Part shown: positions 35,920-49,600 of the stretch, in pieces | Layout of the letters: the number at the start of each line of letters is the position of its first letter | How positions within the stretch are numbered: position 1 is the stretch's first letter | Assembly (NCBI GenBank): GCA_021234535.1 | Contig: CM037832.1 | Span: 2,300,359-2,364,358 of the forward strand | Direction of reading: 5' to 3' | DNA length: 64,000 bases | Origin: Stichopus chloronotus | Lineage: Eukaryota > Echinodermata > Holothuroidea > Aspidochirotida > Stichopodidae | The notes under the pieces: model-generated | Database searches by the model: none | Told to the model about the DNA's origin: nothing | Seen by the model: the letters and a program-made list of their open reading frames with translations, nothing else | Made by a program: the position numbers and the translations under genes

Positions 35920-36500
35920 GAATACTTTGAAAAGTGTATGAGCGATAAAGCTTATTCTTGGTAAGGTTCCGCATGATGCCAATATGTCCAAGATCTATTG
36001 GCAGCACGGTAAATTTAGTAAAATATGTGGATTTTTGAAGGGGAAAAGCCAATTTGACTTTTTTTTGCATAATTTCCGCAAAATTTGTATTTCCGCATGT
36101 CTTGGGAACTAATGAAGCATTTATTGACAAATTTTGCAAGGACTTATCTGAGAATGTAATATTCGAGGTATGTCAGTTTAAAAGAAAAGAAGGTGAAATT
36201 TGTTGATTTTTTAGAAAAAAAAAACAAATTCTGCCCCAAAATGTGTATTTCCAGCATATCTTGATACCTAGGCTATTAGACCAATTAACTTAAAGCTTTG
36301 TAAGAACTCACCTGAGAACACAATGTTCAATACCTTATTATTGTTATGGTAAATCCAGTGAAATTTGCTGATTTTTCTTATAAAAGCAAAATTTGCCCCT
36401 TCATTTGTATTCCCTCCATATCTTTTGTACGGACTTACCTGAGAACACATTGTTCAACATAATACTAATGTAACGGCAAATCCAGTGAAATCTCAGTGCT
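35920..36500 (-). repeat. ~160-bp satellite array, reverse orientation, third locus
   Basis: About four units carry TTTGTTGATTTTT or TTTGCTGATTTTT (near 36020, 36192, 36357, 36486) and GAACACATTGTTCAACATA. The left boundary TTTGAAAAGTGTATGAGCGAT is the same as at 29075. Confidence 0.85.
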
Positions 36501-38039
36501 GATACTTGAGAGAAGCAATTTTGCCTCAAAATCAACATCACCTTCGCGTCTGGCTGTTCGGATAGTTCGTACACAACGGAAGTCTGCTACTTGTTTCTGT
36601 AGAACTGCCGCGGTAGAAGTCAGAATTACTAACGTTACAAATGTATTGCAAAACCTTCCTACTTTTATTGTATAACGTAAAACCAAATGCCAGTTTCAGA
36701 CAGTTTTAGACAGTTCTGGTACCTACATATGTTGGTGTTGTCAGAACCAAAACGTATTCAATAAACGGAACGTCAATTGCAAAATAGGCAAAGACATCGC
36801 ATAATTTAAGGGGCAAATAAACCCTGGATTCTCCAAAATTGAGAGAAATTGAGACAGAAGTAAATATACACAGGGAAAGTATAAGCATAACTTACATTTA
36901 GATATTTACTATTTCCACCATAAACTTGAAACAAAGTTTTTGAAAGTTTGCTGCTTAAGGACCATTACTTTTCTCAAACTGTTGACCTTTGTATTTTGTA
37001 AAGTACAATTACAGACACCGTTTCATAATACTCACCCAGGTTAGAGTAAGTAATATGATACACACACACAGAGACCTTCACCTTTCCATTTTCATTCTGT
37101 TGTCTCCAACCGCAGAGTTTAATTGTAAAGACATGGGTGATCTTTCTTCATTTCAGATTCATAACTCATCAGCTATCAATTGGTAAAGTGATTAACCAAT
37201 ATGTCACAATGAGTGATTTAAGGACAGTCTTTATAGATATTTATTAGGAGATTTTATTTTGCAACACGTCGTCTAGTCGCAATGCTAGCCTGTTTACATT
37301 TTTGACCAAGAGTGACAATCACACATGTAGTGGTGGGGACGAATACCAGTGTATTTATGCATGCTTTGAAATGTTTGCTTAAAGGAAAACCGTTGTATAG
37401 CCTCCCAGATGGTCCTGATACGTAAAATAGAGGTATTTAAACAATAAGAGACCATTCGGTAGTACAATCAATTCACGTCCAAGAAAGTATAAAGTTATTG
37501 TGAATATACAAGTTATTCACTCGCAAGTCGCCATGTAGTTGCGAAATTACGTGTTCGTGACGTCACACTTGCACCTGCACATGTCACGCAGTACTGTCGG
37601 TGCATGTGGTACGTCATACATTACCAAAATGGCGATGTGCTGTACAACAACGGCGGAAAGTTTGAAGTTTTATTTAGAAAGAAGTTATTACGAAAATAAA
37701 ACCATTACTGTCGTGACTGTATGTAGAAAGATGCACTAAGTGTAGGTTGAAATTAAAATACCCACTACGGTACGCTCGCTCTCCCTCTTACGCTAACAAT
37801 TTCCTTGTACATTCCTGCCCCAATTTCTCTTTGATGCTTAACGATAAGAGAACTAAATGTGGAAATTAAAATCATGCCTTATGTTGTGTAATGTAGGAAT
37901 TTTTGGCCCAGCTATACTTCTCAATGACTTGACCAACAAATTACACTTTGATTAACCTGTATTTGATTTGTATCTAATTTGCCTGACTTGTGATTATGGA
38001 ATTCCAATCTTGCAAATGATCGTGTAATGTGAGGTACGC
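36501..38039. other. Intergenic, nothing recognised
   Basis: Short open frames have no recognisable domains. Confidence 0.4.
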
Positions 38040-38800
38040 TGTGATTCTACACACTCACGCGTGATTCATTCTTATCGAATGAGGACGTACGAGAAACAGA
38101 ACTCTCGAAATTCATGAGGAATTTTAACTTTACCCAATAAAAGATCTAGAGGAAAATGACTCAATTTTAACTATTAGTGTTTTTATAGCGCATCTTTCTA
38201 ATAGAAAACACCATGTATGCGGTCACGAATATACCTTAATGCAATTGCGTTGTCGCAATGCTGAGCACATGTGTAGCAAGGTGTAATAATATTTAATCTA
38301 TTTAACACATTTAATATTCAATTATATCGATGCATGCATATCCGGTATTCTTTCATTACATACATATCTAGCTGGAAAAGATGTGTAAAGTTTATGATCT
38401 GAAATTGTGCATGAAAAACGTAAAAGTAACGAAAATGAACGACTTTGCATTACGTTTCATTTTTATTTGATGATGTTGTTTTTGTTTTTTTAACGCAACA
38501 AAATTTACATCTCTATGAAAGAGGCAAATATGGGAATATGGGTGGGGCATATACTGCGTAGATCCTAGTTTGACGGGTGCCACCAAAGTACTGTAACACT
38601 TTCATAGATATATTTTATTGGGCGTCAAGCCAGGATATAAAAGTACAACAGCTACCAGACAAGATTTTCTTCATGTATATTACTCGTCGAATTATAACTG
38701 AAAGAATGTTAAATGGAGAGTAAAATGATGAACGTAATTCTACATAACGCTTTGCTAGCCCCAACTGTGAGTTACAGCGACAAAGCAAAAAAATGCAAAA
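38040..38800 (+). repeat. Third, partial copy of the receptor 3' flank
   Basis: ATTCTTATCGAATGAG (about 38068) matches 14680, TATTAGTGTTTTTA-AGCG (about 38172) matches 15170, and 38310-38460 matches 15780-15900 and 34725-34880. No TM/tail exon precedes it, so only the flank survives or was copied. Confidence 0.65.
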
Positions 38801-38833
38801 ATGCTCGCCAAACAAAAGCTAGACTAGCAAGCA

Positions 38834-39480
38834 ATGGAAGAGATTGCATCTATGGTTGCATCTGAATTGTTGTCCAACGATACCTTAAAGAAATGTAATT
38901 GAGAAGAGCGTACCAAAAGCGAATGAGAATAAACTTGATAGTATTCATACCATCCTACAGAAATTTGAATCCAGATGTTTCGACATGGAAGAAAAAGTTA
39001 TTGAAGTCACTAAGGTAAATGCGGCCTAAAAACAGAAGATCACAAGTTTGGACTATTGACACCACAAAAATCCATGATTCAGTGAACAACATGGAACAGT
39101 ATTGCCCGGAGGAATAGCATTCGCATCTTTGGATCAAAGAAAATCAAGGTTAAATCCCATCTCAGATGGTCCAGCATCTGGCAAAGGATAAATTATCAAT
39201 GGATTTGGATGGCAACTGTATAGATAGATGTCATCGTGTTGGGAAAATCTCGCCTGGAGCAATCGTGCCATCCTTGTAAAGTTTACTTCCTATCAACACA
39301 AGCAGAAAGTTATTCAGGCCAGACGTAGACAGGAATTGTCATCAAGAAAGACATAACTCAAACCAACAACAAACTACTCATGCAAACGCAGAACATGAAA
39401 AGTTTACTAACTGTTGGACTTTGGATGGACGAGTCATTGCCTTAGTGAAAAAAAACCTGGCCAAGAAGACATCAAAGTAA
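38834..39480 (+). pseudogene. LINE ORF1 relic
   Basis: From an ATG at 38834 the frames encode charged, helix-prone stretches (for example LQKFESRCFDMEEKVIEV) and then RCHRVGK and VKFTSYKHKQKVIQARR, as in LINE ORF1 RNA-binding proteins. The reading frame is broken by many stops. Confidence 0.65.
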
Positions 39481-39807
39481 CTGTAAACTTTTCTTCAGAT
39501 CTCTTGAAAACATATTAATTCGTGGTATTTTACACAGTATTGAACTGGAGTGATTATTACTCCTAACTAAATGACTCAAAATTCCATACGCATCTTTTGA
39601 TTTTTCTGGTTAATTTTCATTTATTTTTCTTCTTCTTATTTTTCTTATTATTCTTATTCCTGTTTGTTCTTCCTTTATATGTTGGAACTTTTTTTTTATT
39701 GAGGCATGTACACAGTACCACAAATTCTGTTTTACGCTTTGCACACACATGCAAAACAAGTGCTTACTCTAGGATTTACATAACATCGAACAATTATAAT
39801 TGCAAGT

Positions 39808-42800
39808 ATGGCTGAGAATTCTGTGAACGAAAGTACATACGAAGAGGACTCTTTCACAAGGACCCCGAGTCTTAGTGATATAGATGACAGTTTACGTGAT
39901 GCATATAACAATTGTCGTGATTTTAATATTGAGACTTTTCATTATACTGATTAAGATTTTCATGACTTTGAACATGATATCGAAGCAGATAATAATTTTT
40001 TTTCAATCAAATTGATTTTAATTGTAGATATTATACTGATGATGGGTTTAAACATAAATTTCGTACTGACAAAGGTTTGTCTATTCTTCACATCAACTGC
40101 AGGGTGCAAATTTTTCCAAACTGGAGGATTATTTGCATGCATTAAATTACAACTTTGACGTGATAGCAGTTAGTGAGACATGATTTAGTTCAACTTCAAA
40201 CTCTGCTTTGTATCACATTCCTGGATATGATTTATGTCATAAAGATCGTCAAAGTAAAAGAAGGGGAGGACTGGCTTTATATGTCAATTTTCGTATCAAG
40301 CGCAAGGTTGTAGATAAACTCGTTGTGGTGGATGATGTACTGGAATGCATTTCAATAGAAATTTGTTTGCATAGGAATCATAATACTATTATTACCTGTT
40401 TGTACAGGCAGACTGGTTCATCTGTACGAATAATGACCGAAATTCTTAAAAAAAATGTATGAAGATAAAAAATCGGATATTAGGTGTGTGGAGATTTTAA
40501 CGTAAATTTAATTAATTATGAAACGAGTAACATCACAAGAGACTTCACAGATGCTATGTTTAGCTTGGGTCTATTTCGGTCAATTGATAGACCAACTCGA
40601 ATTACTACACAGTGTTCTACCTCGTTGATTGACAATGTATTCACGAATGTCATGAACAGAAGCACAAATAGCGGGTTACTCATAAGCGATATTATTGATC
40701 ATCTTCCAGTTTTTACTATCATTGATTACAATGTTAAAAAACATAATAAGGAGACAGGATGATGCATTTTTATCATTGTTTAAACAAAAGTTACATGAGG
40801 AAAGCTGGGATAATGTGTATGTTGCTACTGATGTGAATGAGTCTTATGATAATTCCATAAGTATTGTATCTATGCTTTATGATGATTGCTTTCCTGTAAA
40901 AAAAAAGTATCCATCAGCAGGAAAAACACAGATAAACCATGGATGACCGATGGATTAAGAAATGCTTGTAAAAAGAAAAATCATCTTTATTTGAAGTTCA
41001 TTAGCAACAGATCATCAGAAACTACACAGAGGTATAAGAGATATAAACACACGCTGACATCAATCTTAAGATGCCGTGAGGAACAGTATTACACAGACCT
41101 ACTAATTAGACAGAAGTATAACACCAGAGAAACGTGAAATGTGTTAAACGGCATTATCAAGCAAAGTTCAATAATAGTAGTGACTTTCCTGACACTTTTG
41201 CAGACAATAATAGGAAATTGAAAGGAAAAGATGCCGCAGATGGTTTTAATAGTTTTTTCACTACTGTTGGATCTGCGGTAGCTGCAAAGATAAGAAAGCA
41301 AACTTGAACCATTGATGATTATTTAAGGAAAAAGAATGTTCATTCTATGTTTCTAAGAAATACTGATGAGAACGAAATACTAAATATTGTTCGAAATTTT
41401 GGTAGCAAACAGTCTCGTGATTTTAACGATATTTGTATGGCATTAGTGAAGAATATTTCATGTATCATACAAGCCCTTACTTGTATATGTAACAAATCAT
41501 TCTCTGATGGTATTTGTCCTGATAGTATGAAAATTGCAAAAGTAACACCAGTATATAAATCTGGTAAGAAATAATTGTTTACTAATTACAGACCAGTATT
41601 TCTGCTACCGCTTTTTTCCAAAATACTTGAAAAGTTTTTTAATGAAAGACTAGAAAGTTTTATTGTCAAGTAAAATCTCCTCTCTGAGAGTCAGTTTGGT
41701 TTTAGATCTGGTAGGTCTACATCCGTGGCCCTGTTAGATCTAATTGAAAATATCACTACTGCATTAGACAATAAACAGGCAACAATTGGGGTATTAATTG
41801 ATCTTAAAAAAGCCTTTGACACAATTGATCACCATCTGTTACTTCGTTAACTAGATCACTATGGAATCTGTGGCATACTTCACAATTGGATAAACAGCTA
41901 CCTGTGTAGGATGAAACAGTATGTACAATTTAAAAATTTACTTGTGACTGTCAAGAAGTACGCTGTAGCGTACCTCAAAGATCTATCCTTGGACCCAAGT
42001 TCTTTATTTTTTTTTATGAATGATATTTGCAATGTATTATCTTTATTAAACTTTGTTCTTTTTGCTGACGATACTAATACTTTTTGTTCTTGTGATAATA
42101 TTCCTACACTGTGCAAACTTATAAATGATGAGCTAGAAAATTTAAGTGTGTGGTTTGCAGTAAATAAGTTTTCTCTCAATGTCACCAAAACCAACTATAT
42201 GCTTGTTGATAATCGTCGTGTGCCTGCCAACTTAAATATTACCATAGATGGCATAAATATTGAAAGAGTGTATATTACAAAATTTTTAGGTGTGCTAATT
42301 GATTGTAATTTGAACTGGAAAGAGCACGATGTAAATTTATCGAAAAAACTATCCAAGAGTATTGTAATAACACGTAAGGCCAACCATGTATTACATACTG
42401 AGGCACTATATATTCTATATTGTGCCAGCTTCCTTCCGTATCTTAACTAAGTATGGGGAAATACATATAATTGTACTACAAGTTCTATTTTCTTGTTACA
42501 AAAGCAGGTAATACATATAGTTTGTAATGCTAATTACTTATCCCACTCTGCTCAACTTTTCAAAGGTCTGAAAATTCTTAACATTCAACAACTTACTAAC
42601 TTTACGACAGGTATTTTTATGTTTAAGGCTTACCATAATTTATTACCAGCGCACCTTCAATACAATTTTGCTCCAGCAGATAATGACAGATATGACACCA
42701 AACGGAACACAAAACTTTAAACAAAATTATGTAAGAATTAGAAAAAAACAACTTTGTTTATCAACTGCAGGAGCCAAACTTTGGAACTCACTTGATGATA
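39808..42800 (+). pseudogene. LINE ORF2 relic: endonuclease plus reverse transcriptase
   Basis: It probably starts at ATG 39808 (MAENSVNEST). Endonuclease signs are VIAVSET (about 40160), RGGLALYVNF, CGDFNVNL (about 40484) and SDIIDHLPVF (about 40687). RT signs are NYRPVFLLPLFSKILEK (about 41586), SQFGFRSGRSTSVALLDLIE, LIDLKKAFDTIDHHLLL (about 41793) and FADDT (about 42059). The C-terminal region runs through LQKQVIHIV and STAGAKLWNSLDD (about 42755). Nonsense codons include TGA near 40182 and TAA at 41671. Confidence 0.88.
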
Positions 42801-43145
42801 AACTGGAAAATCGCCTGACAGTATACTTACAAACAACAATTATTGTCTACTTAAATTACTGTTTTATTTTGTATGACTTATTTCGATTCATAACGCCTAT
42901 TTCGGAATATTGTTACGATTATTAACTATTACGGTATTACGCAATTGCCTCGTGTAATATTAGTTGTTTTCAGTTTTCTTTTCATTTATTTCTTTATTTT
43001 CTCTTTTTTCTGTTATAGGTAAGTATGGTACTTCTGTCTTCTCCTTTTCTGGCATTTACTTCTTGTTTCATTTGTGCGTAATGTATATAATTGATACTTC
43101 GCTGGAAACAAATTGTTTCATTCATTCATTCAATTCAGTTACCCA

Positions 43146-45884
43146 GGTGCCTTGAAGTAGTGAAAAATTACCTAAACTTAATGGGAAGCTCATCAAGAAG
43201 TACAATGTCACATGCCTTGCTACCTGCTTTTGTTTAACCAAACTGGCAACTGGGCATCCTTAACTTGTTATCTGAAGCCTTATTGAAACTTCATTCATAT
43301 TTGGGAAGAAAAGTCTACTCTTATTCCATTCAGGTGACCCTGCATCTGATGATAGCATACCCCGATTAATTGTCCCATTGACTTACACACTAAATCCCAA
43401 AAGTAATATTAAAGCCTTTGCAGAAGTTTTCAAGAGATATAAGCTATACCACTCTCTGGAATGCTGATATATTGGACATTCGTTGCACTTTCATTTTTTC
43501 TTTTTTTTTTCTTTTTTGGGGGGGGACTTTTATGTACAACTTTTAGGTGGTTCGTTTTTCTCCTAGATGCCATAGAAGTTAGCATACCCGGTCACTGGGA
43601 CTAATCACACCTAGCGTCGAATGATATTGTTCCGCAGGCTAAAAGCCCATAACTTTTCATTAATGCTTCAATTGGCACCATTTTCACACCATATACAACT
43701 CAAATCGCTTACTTCAATATTCAGACCACAAGAAAACCACTCCCAAAGAATAAAATACCGAAAGGGTTGTCCAAATGTCGATATAGGGATTTTCACTGAG
43801 ACATGTGCACAAAATGCGGAGAAATCTCCTATTTTGCATAGGGTGCTACCTTATGGATAAAACACCTGTCTGCCAATGTTAAAGTAAAATCGCTGACCAA
43901 TGAATAAAATTAAAACGGCCCAGCAGCGTTTTGTGGCCTGCTCTCTTAAACAAAACAATGCTGGCCTTGAAAATCTTGTTTACATAAGTTCTGATGATTT
44001 ACTTTAAACAAATACGCCGGTAATAAGAAACCAAATTTTCTTTTGTTGTTATTTTTTTATATGTACTTATTTCTATATGTACTAGTTTAAACACTTTGTG
44101 ACCTGTCAATGAAGGGTAAGATAATGTACGATCCGGGAGTAATGCAAATATGCACAAAGGCGCAGCCCGAGTGAATCCAACGATTAGAAAAATTCTAATG
44201 GTACTACATGCATATTAACAAAAAAAACGAGATATACACGTCGGAGTCTGGTTTTGACTCGGATCAAGTAAATGTCAAAAGGGTGTTGTAGAAAGCTATA
44301 TTGAACGCTTCAAAGAAAGTACAAGGCGGGGGAATTGCTTATTTGCCTACCAGAGAGAACACGGATTTTAATGAAGCCATATCAATTGCCCAGCAACAAA
44401 CTTTTGTACTGATTCACGTAGCATCTCAGTGGGGGCATGATATATGGGCTCTTCGTGTGTCATACTACCACTGGACAATTATTCGGGGAACGAGCTTACG
44501 ATAAAGCTACGAATTTAAACTAAGCCACTGCATTAACGCCCTTTCATCTGCTTAATCAAATGCATCAGCTGATACTCCGTTTAGTTTGGAATAGTAGGTG
44601 ACCTTTGCTACTATATAGAAATTGCATATGCCATAGGAAACGAATAAATCTCTTCCGACAGTTCGTTTTGTAACAACGTCTTACATTCTCTGACACAGCT
44701 AGCTTTAACCTTCGACTTCCTCTGATATTCAGACTGTGGGATTTTGTGACTATACCTTTTATTTCCTGCCGACAAATCGTTCTCCCTTTTAGAGTTATTT
44801 TTATCCGACTTCAATATTTCTTCCCTTTTGAACGCTCTCCAACTTTTCAATTGTGTCAATTTCCTATCGATACATTTCACTTGTCGGTCTTTCTTGTCAT
44901 AATTAAGTCATTTCGGGTTTATTTTCTTAAAGATTAAAGTTTATTATTGCCGTTTTGTATACTTCTTTTTGCAGTATTTTCTCGCCAACTTAAATGATTC
45001 GTTGGATAAATACTTGAAGTTCGTCCAAGTTTGAAACAAGCTGATGTAAACAGGATCGTGGATCGAAACAGTCAAAGGGAAGTTCATCAGTCACGTTAAC
45101 AAGCAGATTCGATCATCCATTTGAAAAATTATATTCATTAATAACAATTTGTTACATTTTTGTGATTCCCAGACGATTCCTTTTGGGCTATTTCATCAAG
45201 AATGTTATACTCTGAGGGAAGACAAATGGGGGTTTCTTTGTCGTTTGCAATAGCTACTGAAGTCAGGATTCAGACAAAAAATGACACTCCAAATATATTA
45301 ACATTAAAGGCGAGGATCGATGGAAAGAGGTGAGGGTCCAGAGAGGGGTTCACCTGGCGACGACCAATAATTTTTTTTTTTTTTTGGTATTAAAATCAGC
45401 AAATAGATATGGAGAATTTACTGCCTAGATGCAGGGAAATCGCATCTAAGTGCATCTAGAATTCAGATTTTCGTAGGGGACCCTTACACCCCTTTAAGTG
45501 GCTCGCTAGTCGACGGTGCGTGCGACCTCCCTTTCTCAAAATCCTTGCTCCTACCCTGCGGAAACCTTTGAGATGATGGTAACTAAATATGAGTGGGAAG
45601 TGACTAAAGGGTCAGCTATATGTGATCTTTTTTAATGTTTTACTTTTAATCTTAATGTTGAGATGCTCAGTCATTCAGTGACAAAAGGTATTGAAATCAC
45701 TAGCGAGTAAACCTTAACAAGCTCTCTTTAACAAAACGAAGTTGCCCACCTTCCGGCCTTGATGCCTCCCCCAACCCTTGTCTGCTTCGATCTACTTGGA
45801 AAGAACTACAAAGTAAACAGTAAAAATCATGAAGGATCCCACTCACCCTGCTTTTAGTTTTTTTTTAATTTCTTACCTTCAAAT
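43146..45884. other. Intergenic, nothing recognised
   Basis: A T-rich then G-rich tract lies at about 43495-43526, with poly-T at 45369-45384. Open frames at 44301-44504 (+) and 44611-44880 (-) carry no recognisable motif. Confidence 0.4.
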
Positions 45885-46175
45885 CGACGTCTTCGTACTT
45901 TTAAGGGTAATAGGCGTTTTACGGATAGTTTTTACCCAACAGCTGTAAAATTGTTTAATTTTAGTTACTTTGTTGGTTGATTGTGTCGTTTTATTAGTTT
46001 TATTAGTTTATATTTATTTATGTTTATAACTTAGTAAGGACTAGCCTATATAAATTAGTTTATATTTATTTATGTTTTTATGTTGTTGTTTTGAACAGAG
46101 CTTGAGGAACGTTTAAATTTTCGATGTATTTTATTGTACATTGACTGATTAATAAATTGAATCCTTGAGTCCTTT
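45885..46175 (+). mobile_element. 5'-truncated LINE 3' end
   Basis: The frame from 45885 reads RRLRTFKGNRRF and then DSFYPTAVKLFNF, the typical C-terminal motif of CR1/L2-like ORF2 proteins. A short 3' UTR follows, ending in AATAAATTGAATCCTTGAGTCC-type sequence. Only the last few hundred bases of the element remain. Confidence 0.7.
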
Positions 46176-46613
46176 CCAAAATTATATGTCCAAAGTTCAG
46201 ACAGAAGAGAACTTTATCTGACAGTATATCTTTCCTTACACCAATGTCAAAATTTCACTATAGAGGTTACTAGCAAATAAACTTATCCAAATAAAAAACA
46301 TGCATGTCTGTTTTGACGTTTTTTTTTTTACTTTTAATTCTGCGTTACCTGCGTTTACAAAAGCTGGGAAAATCCCCAATTTATCGACGTTAGCAATGGT
46401 GCGGACTGAGTGATGTCACCAAAAATAGGCTCGTTTACGTTGCTAAAGTGAAAGTAAAGACATTTTAAGTCTTTCTTTTCACATGAGGAATTTAATGAGT
46501 TTTGGTTCATTTGTTATCATAACCCATGACGGATCAGACATAGATTAGGATTCTTTCTCGCTTTTGTAAAATCTATTTCAATGAAAAATCAACCAATCAA
46601 TGCTTTTTAGAAG
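46176..46613 (+). other. Upstream flank of gene C
   Basis: No promoter can be called with confidence. A TTTTTAG just before AAGATG (46604-46616) could equally be the acceptor of an undetected 5' UTR intron. Confidence 0.35.
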
Positions 46614-46683
46614 ATGGATGTATATATTTCTGTTGGCTCCATTCTGTTGACTCTGCTGGAATTAATCACAAAAGAAGTACAAG
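46614..46683 (+). CDS. Gene C exon 1: signal peptide
   Basis: MDVYISVGSILLTLLELI... ends in VQG at GGTAAGC (GT 46684-46685), phase 1. The hydrophobic core is moderate. The start is chosen because the exon end, phase and size parallel gene B exon 1. Confidence 0.75.
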
Positions 46684-49600
46684 GTAAGCAACTTCGTCAC
46701 AAATTCTGTTTTTACTGACAGCAACTGTAACTACTTACAACTTAACTAAACCAGCATCTCTTCTTCTTCTTGGAGTTTTCTCTTGCTTACTTCAAAGTTT
46801 ATTCGATTTTTTCTTTGTTCCAACTAAACGTTTTTCTTGTTCCTACGATATTCGTCTTTGCGATTCTTTGCCGTACACGCCTTGCGTGCAGGTACTAGCG
46901 CTATTACATGTAAATCGTTACGACAACGTAATGTCCCGTACGGCACGGTATCGCAATTGAGATGTCCCATTGATACACAGTTGTAGTTTGCTAAGATTTC
47001 TCATAAATTAAAAAATGAAGAATTTGACATATTTGGTACCGGTACATAACGTACATACATTATATAACGCTGAAGCACTATACACGATGTAAATATGTAC
47101 GTGAGATACGACTACCGAATTTGACACTATTTTATTCTCGATTTGTAACAAATAATTTAACAAGGTTAGATATTTTGATAGATTTGAATGAAATGACAGA
47201 GAGTGACCAACTGCTTATCAACGGTTAGGTCACCGAAAATACAGACAATCAATAAACTTATAACATTAACAAAACTCTATGGCCCTTTGACCACCACCAC
47301 CACCCCCTGACCCCCCCCAAAAAAAATCATCTTGCTCCCTCCCTCTATTTTAACAAAAAATGTAAGTGCTGGCTGAACCTCTGTTCATTAAAGCATCGTT
47401 TCATACAGTGTCAATAAAGAATTATCTGTGTTAAGGTTAAACACAATAAGGTCAGTACTTTAGACGTAAGACATTTGTGCTAAGATGGAAAATTTTTTAT
47501 CTAAATTCGTTACTTCTTTGAACTGTTCCATACTGACAAAAAGATAAGCACTTAAGACTGAACAAGCGACACCGAAACTACTAAGTCCTTCCTTATATGG
47601 AAAATTGCATTTAAAAGGCAGCAACATAGCATACAAAGAAAAAAAAATAAAGCCATTGTTGAATCGTTTCATGTCCCACTAATTTAAATCAGCAAAAGCT
47701 TCATCTCGATCTCCCCAGATATTCATGAATGAGAGGAGTGATGTGGGTCAACAAATAATTCTTGACTGGGAGCAACAAATACCTAAACTTCTATATATCT
47801 GTAAGAGACTCATCCCTTGTCACAAAGTGTACTGACCTTTTATTTACTTTTTTTTTGTAAAAGAAAATACCGTATTTGTCCGGAAGGCCGGATTGAATTT
47901 ACTGTTTACATAGCACATGTTCAAATCATTAAAAAGGTGGTAGGCTTACGTAGTAAGAGTCCTATCCCATTTTAACAAGTTATAGTCCTATATCACGTGA
48001 TCGCAAACTTGAATCTATCATTCATTAAGCAACTTGGTCATGGCCAGGGCCAATACAGAACACTGGATTGGCAGAGTCTCCATGCAATACGGTACCAGTT
48101 GTGAAGCATCCCGCTTAACATGGAATCTGGAGTCGATGGCGAAAAAAAAAAAATATGTGTGGTAGAATAGTTTTTATTTTCAAGTAACGTATTCTTTGCA
48201 AGTAGGAATTAATATTGCAATGCTGTGCTCAATCAAATTGCAGTTGGAGTAAGCCCAGCATGTAAGTTCCCTTAACCATTGTCATATGCAGGCATACCAC
48301 ACACTGCAATTTATGTGACGATATATCGTTCGACTCCGTCTCTTTGTTTCTCATTTAGTACACATTTGGTACTCATTTGGTACACGCAAGTGGTTTCAGA
48401 GGGTATCCGACAAAGGATGTTAGGAATCAGATCCAAATTTTCACTAACGTACATCGTACCTTACAAAAATACACCTCAATCTCCAGACTGAGTATGGAGT
48501 CCGAAATTTGAACCCAGTGCAAACGCTAGTATACTTCCTGCTAAACTAGTCAGAGTACATGAGAGAAACTCCTACACAGATATTTTACGTCTTCGTTTTT
48601 ATTTTAGTTTGAGTATCTGGTTGAGACTTTAAAGATGAAATTAAGAACAGTCACTCTGGCACTTACAAGGTGGGAAAAATTACTAAATAAGTTAAAGGTC
48701 CTGGCTACTGCTTCTAGATTATTCCTCGTTACCTAAGTGTTAGCAGAAAAGGTCAGATTAATAAACGTCATTGAACTTGTCTCACACACAAACCCGGGTA
48801 TGGTATATTTTTCTTTATTTCAGTTTATCTTAGGGCACTTGGCCCAAATAGTCACTCCTTTGGTATCTTTGTTATCCCTAACCTTTTTATTTACTGCGTC
48901 CATCTAAAGTCAATGTTTCCAGTGCTCATAGAGGTTGTGAGTTCACCACAAAATGAAGATACTTATCGCCCCCATTTGTTCGGCCATCGAGTCAATGTTA
49001 TTATACCACCCCCGTGCTGCGGTCATCGAAATCGAGTTACCTTTCTCTTCCTTGTATTCCAATCTCTAAGATAATGCTTACTCAATTGTTTCCCTGAGAA
49101 TGTCAAGTCTGAATCAATCCCATCTGTGGCAGACTGGTAGTACATCCCTTCTTGCATAGTCTGCAGTGACGTCATATGTGTGTTTAACATAATTAAAGTT
49201 GCACAATAATTTTGAATTTCAGTAGCATACCTGTTTGCATTTCCATGTTCCCACCCCCTTCAATTCCAGACCACCGTCGACCTTAGTGATCCCTCTCTCA
49301 AGGCGAACTTCACAGATCTATACATCTACGTAATGTTGTGAACGAGCGGCAAAATCACTGAAAGTTAAATTTCAAACATTTGCGATCATTTGCAATTAAT
49401 CATCATTGAGGGGAACCCAACCTGGAAAATCCAGACTGGTACTTCTCTTTCATATCGGTGTGTTTGTTTATCAGGTAAGACCTCGGGTGTGGCACATTTG
49501 TCGGACATTTTTAAAGCGGTAACAGAGACCAAAAAAAAAAAAAACAAACCCACGAGAATCAAAGCAGACGCGATATACGCATAGAGGATAGGATTGAAAA

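Larger units (their letters stand above)
38816..43145 (+). mobile_element. Degenerate non-LTR retrotransposon (CR1/Jockey-like LINE)
   Basis: A roughly 4.3-kb element in + orientation has an ORF1-like region followed by ORF2 with an AP-type endonuclease and a reverse transcriptase. Several nonsense codons and frame changes interrupt both, so it is dead. It ends in a (TTCA)n-type tail near 43110-43135. The clade assignment is by overall ORF2 style and is tentative; element ends are approximate. Confidence 0.88.

Noticed and set aside
44611..44880. Lysine-rich 89-codon - strand open frame
   Set aside because: Low-complexity charged composition, no motif, no support from context.
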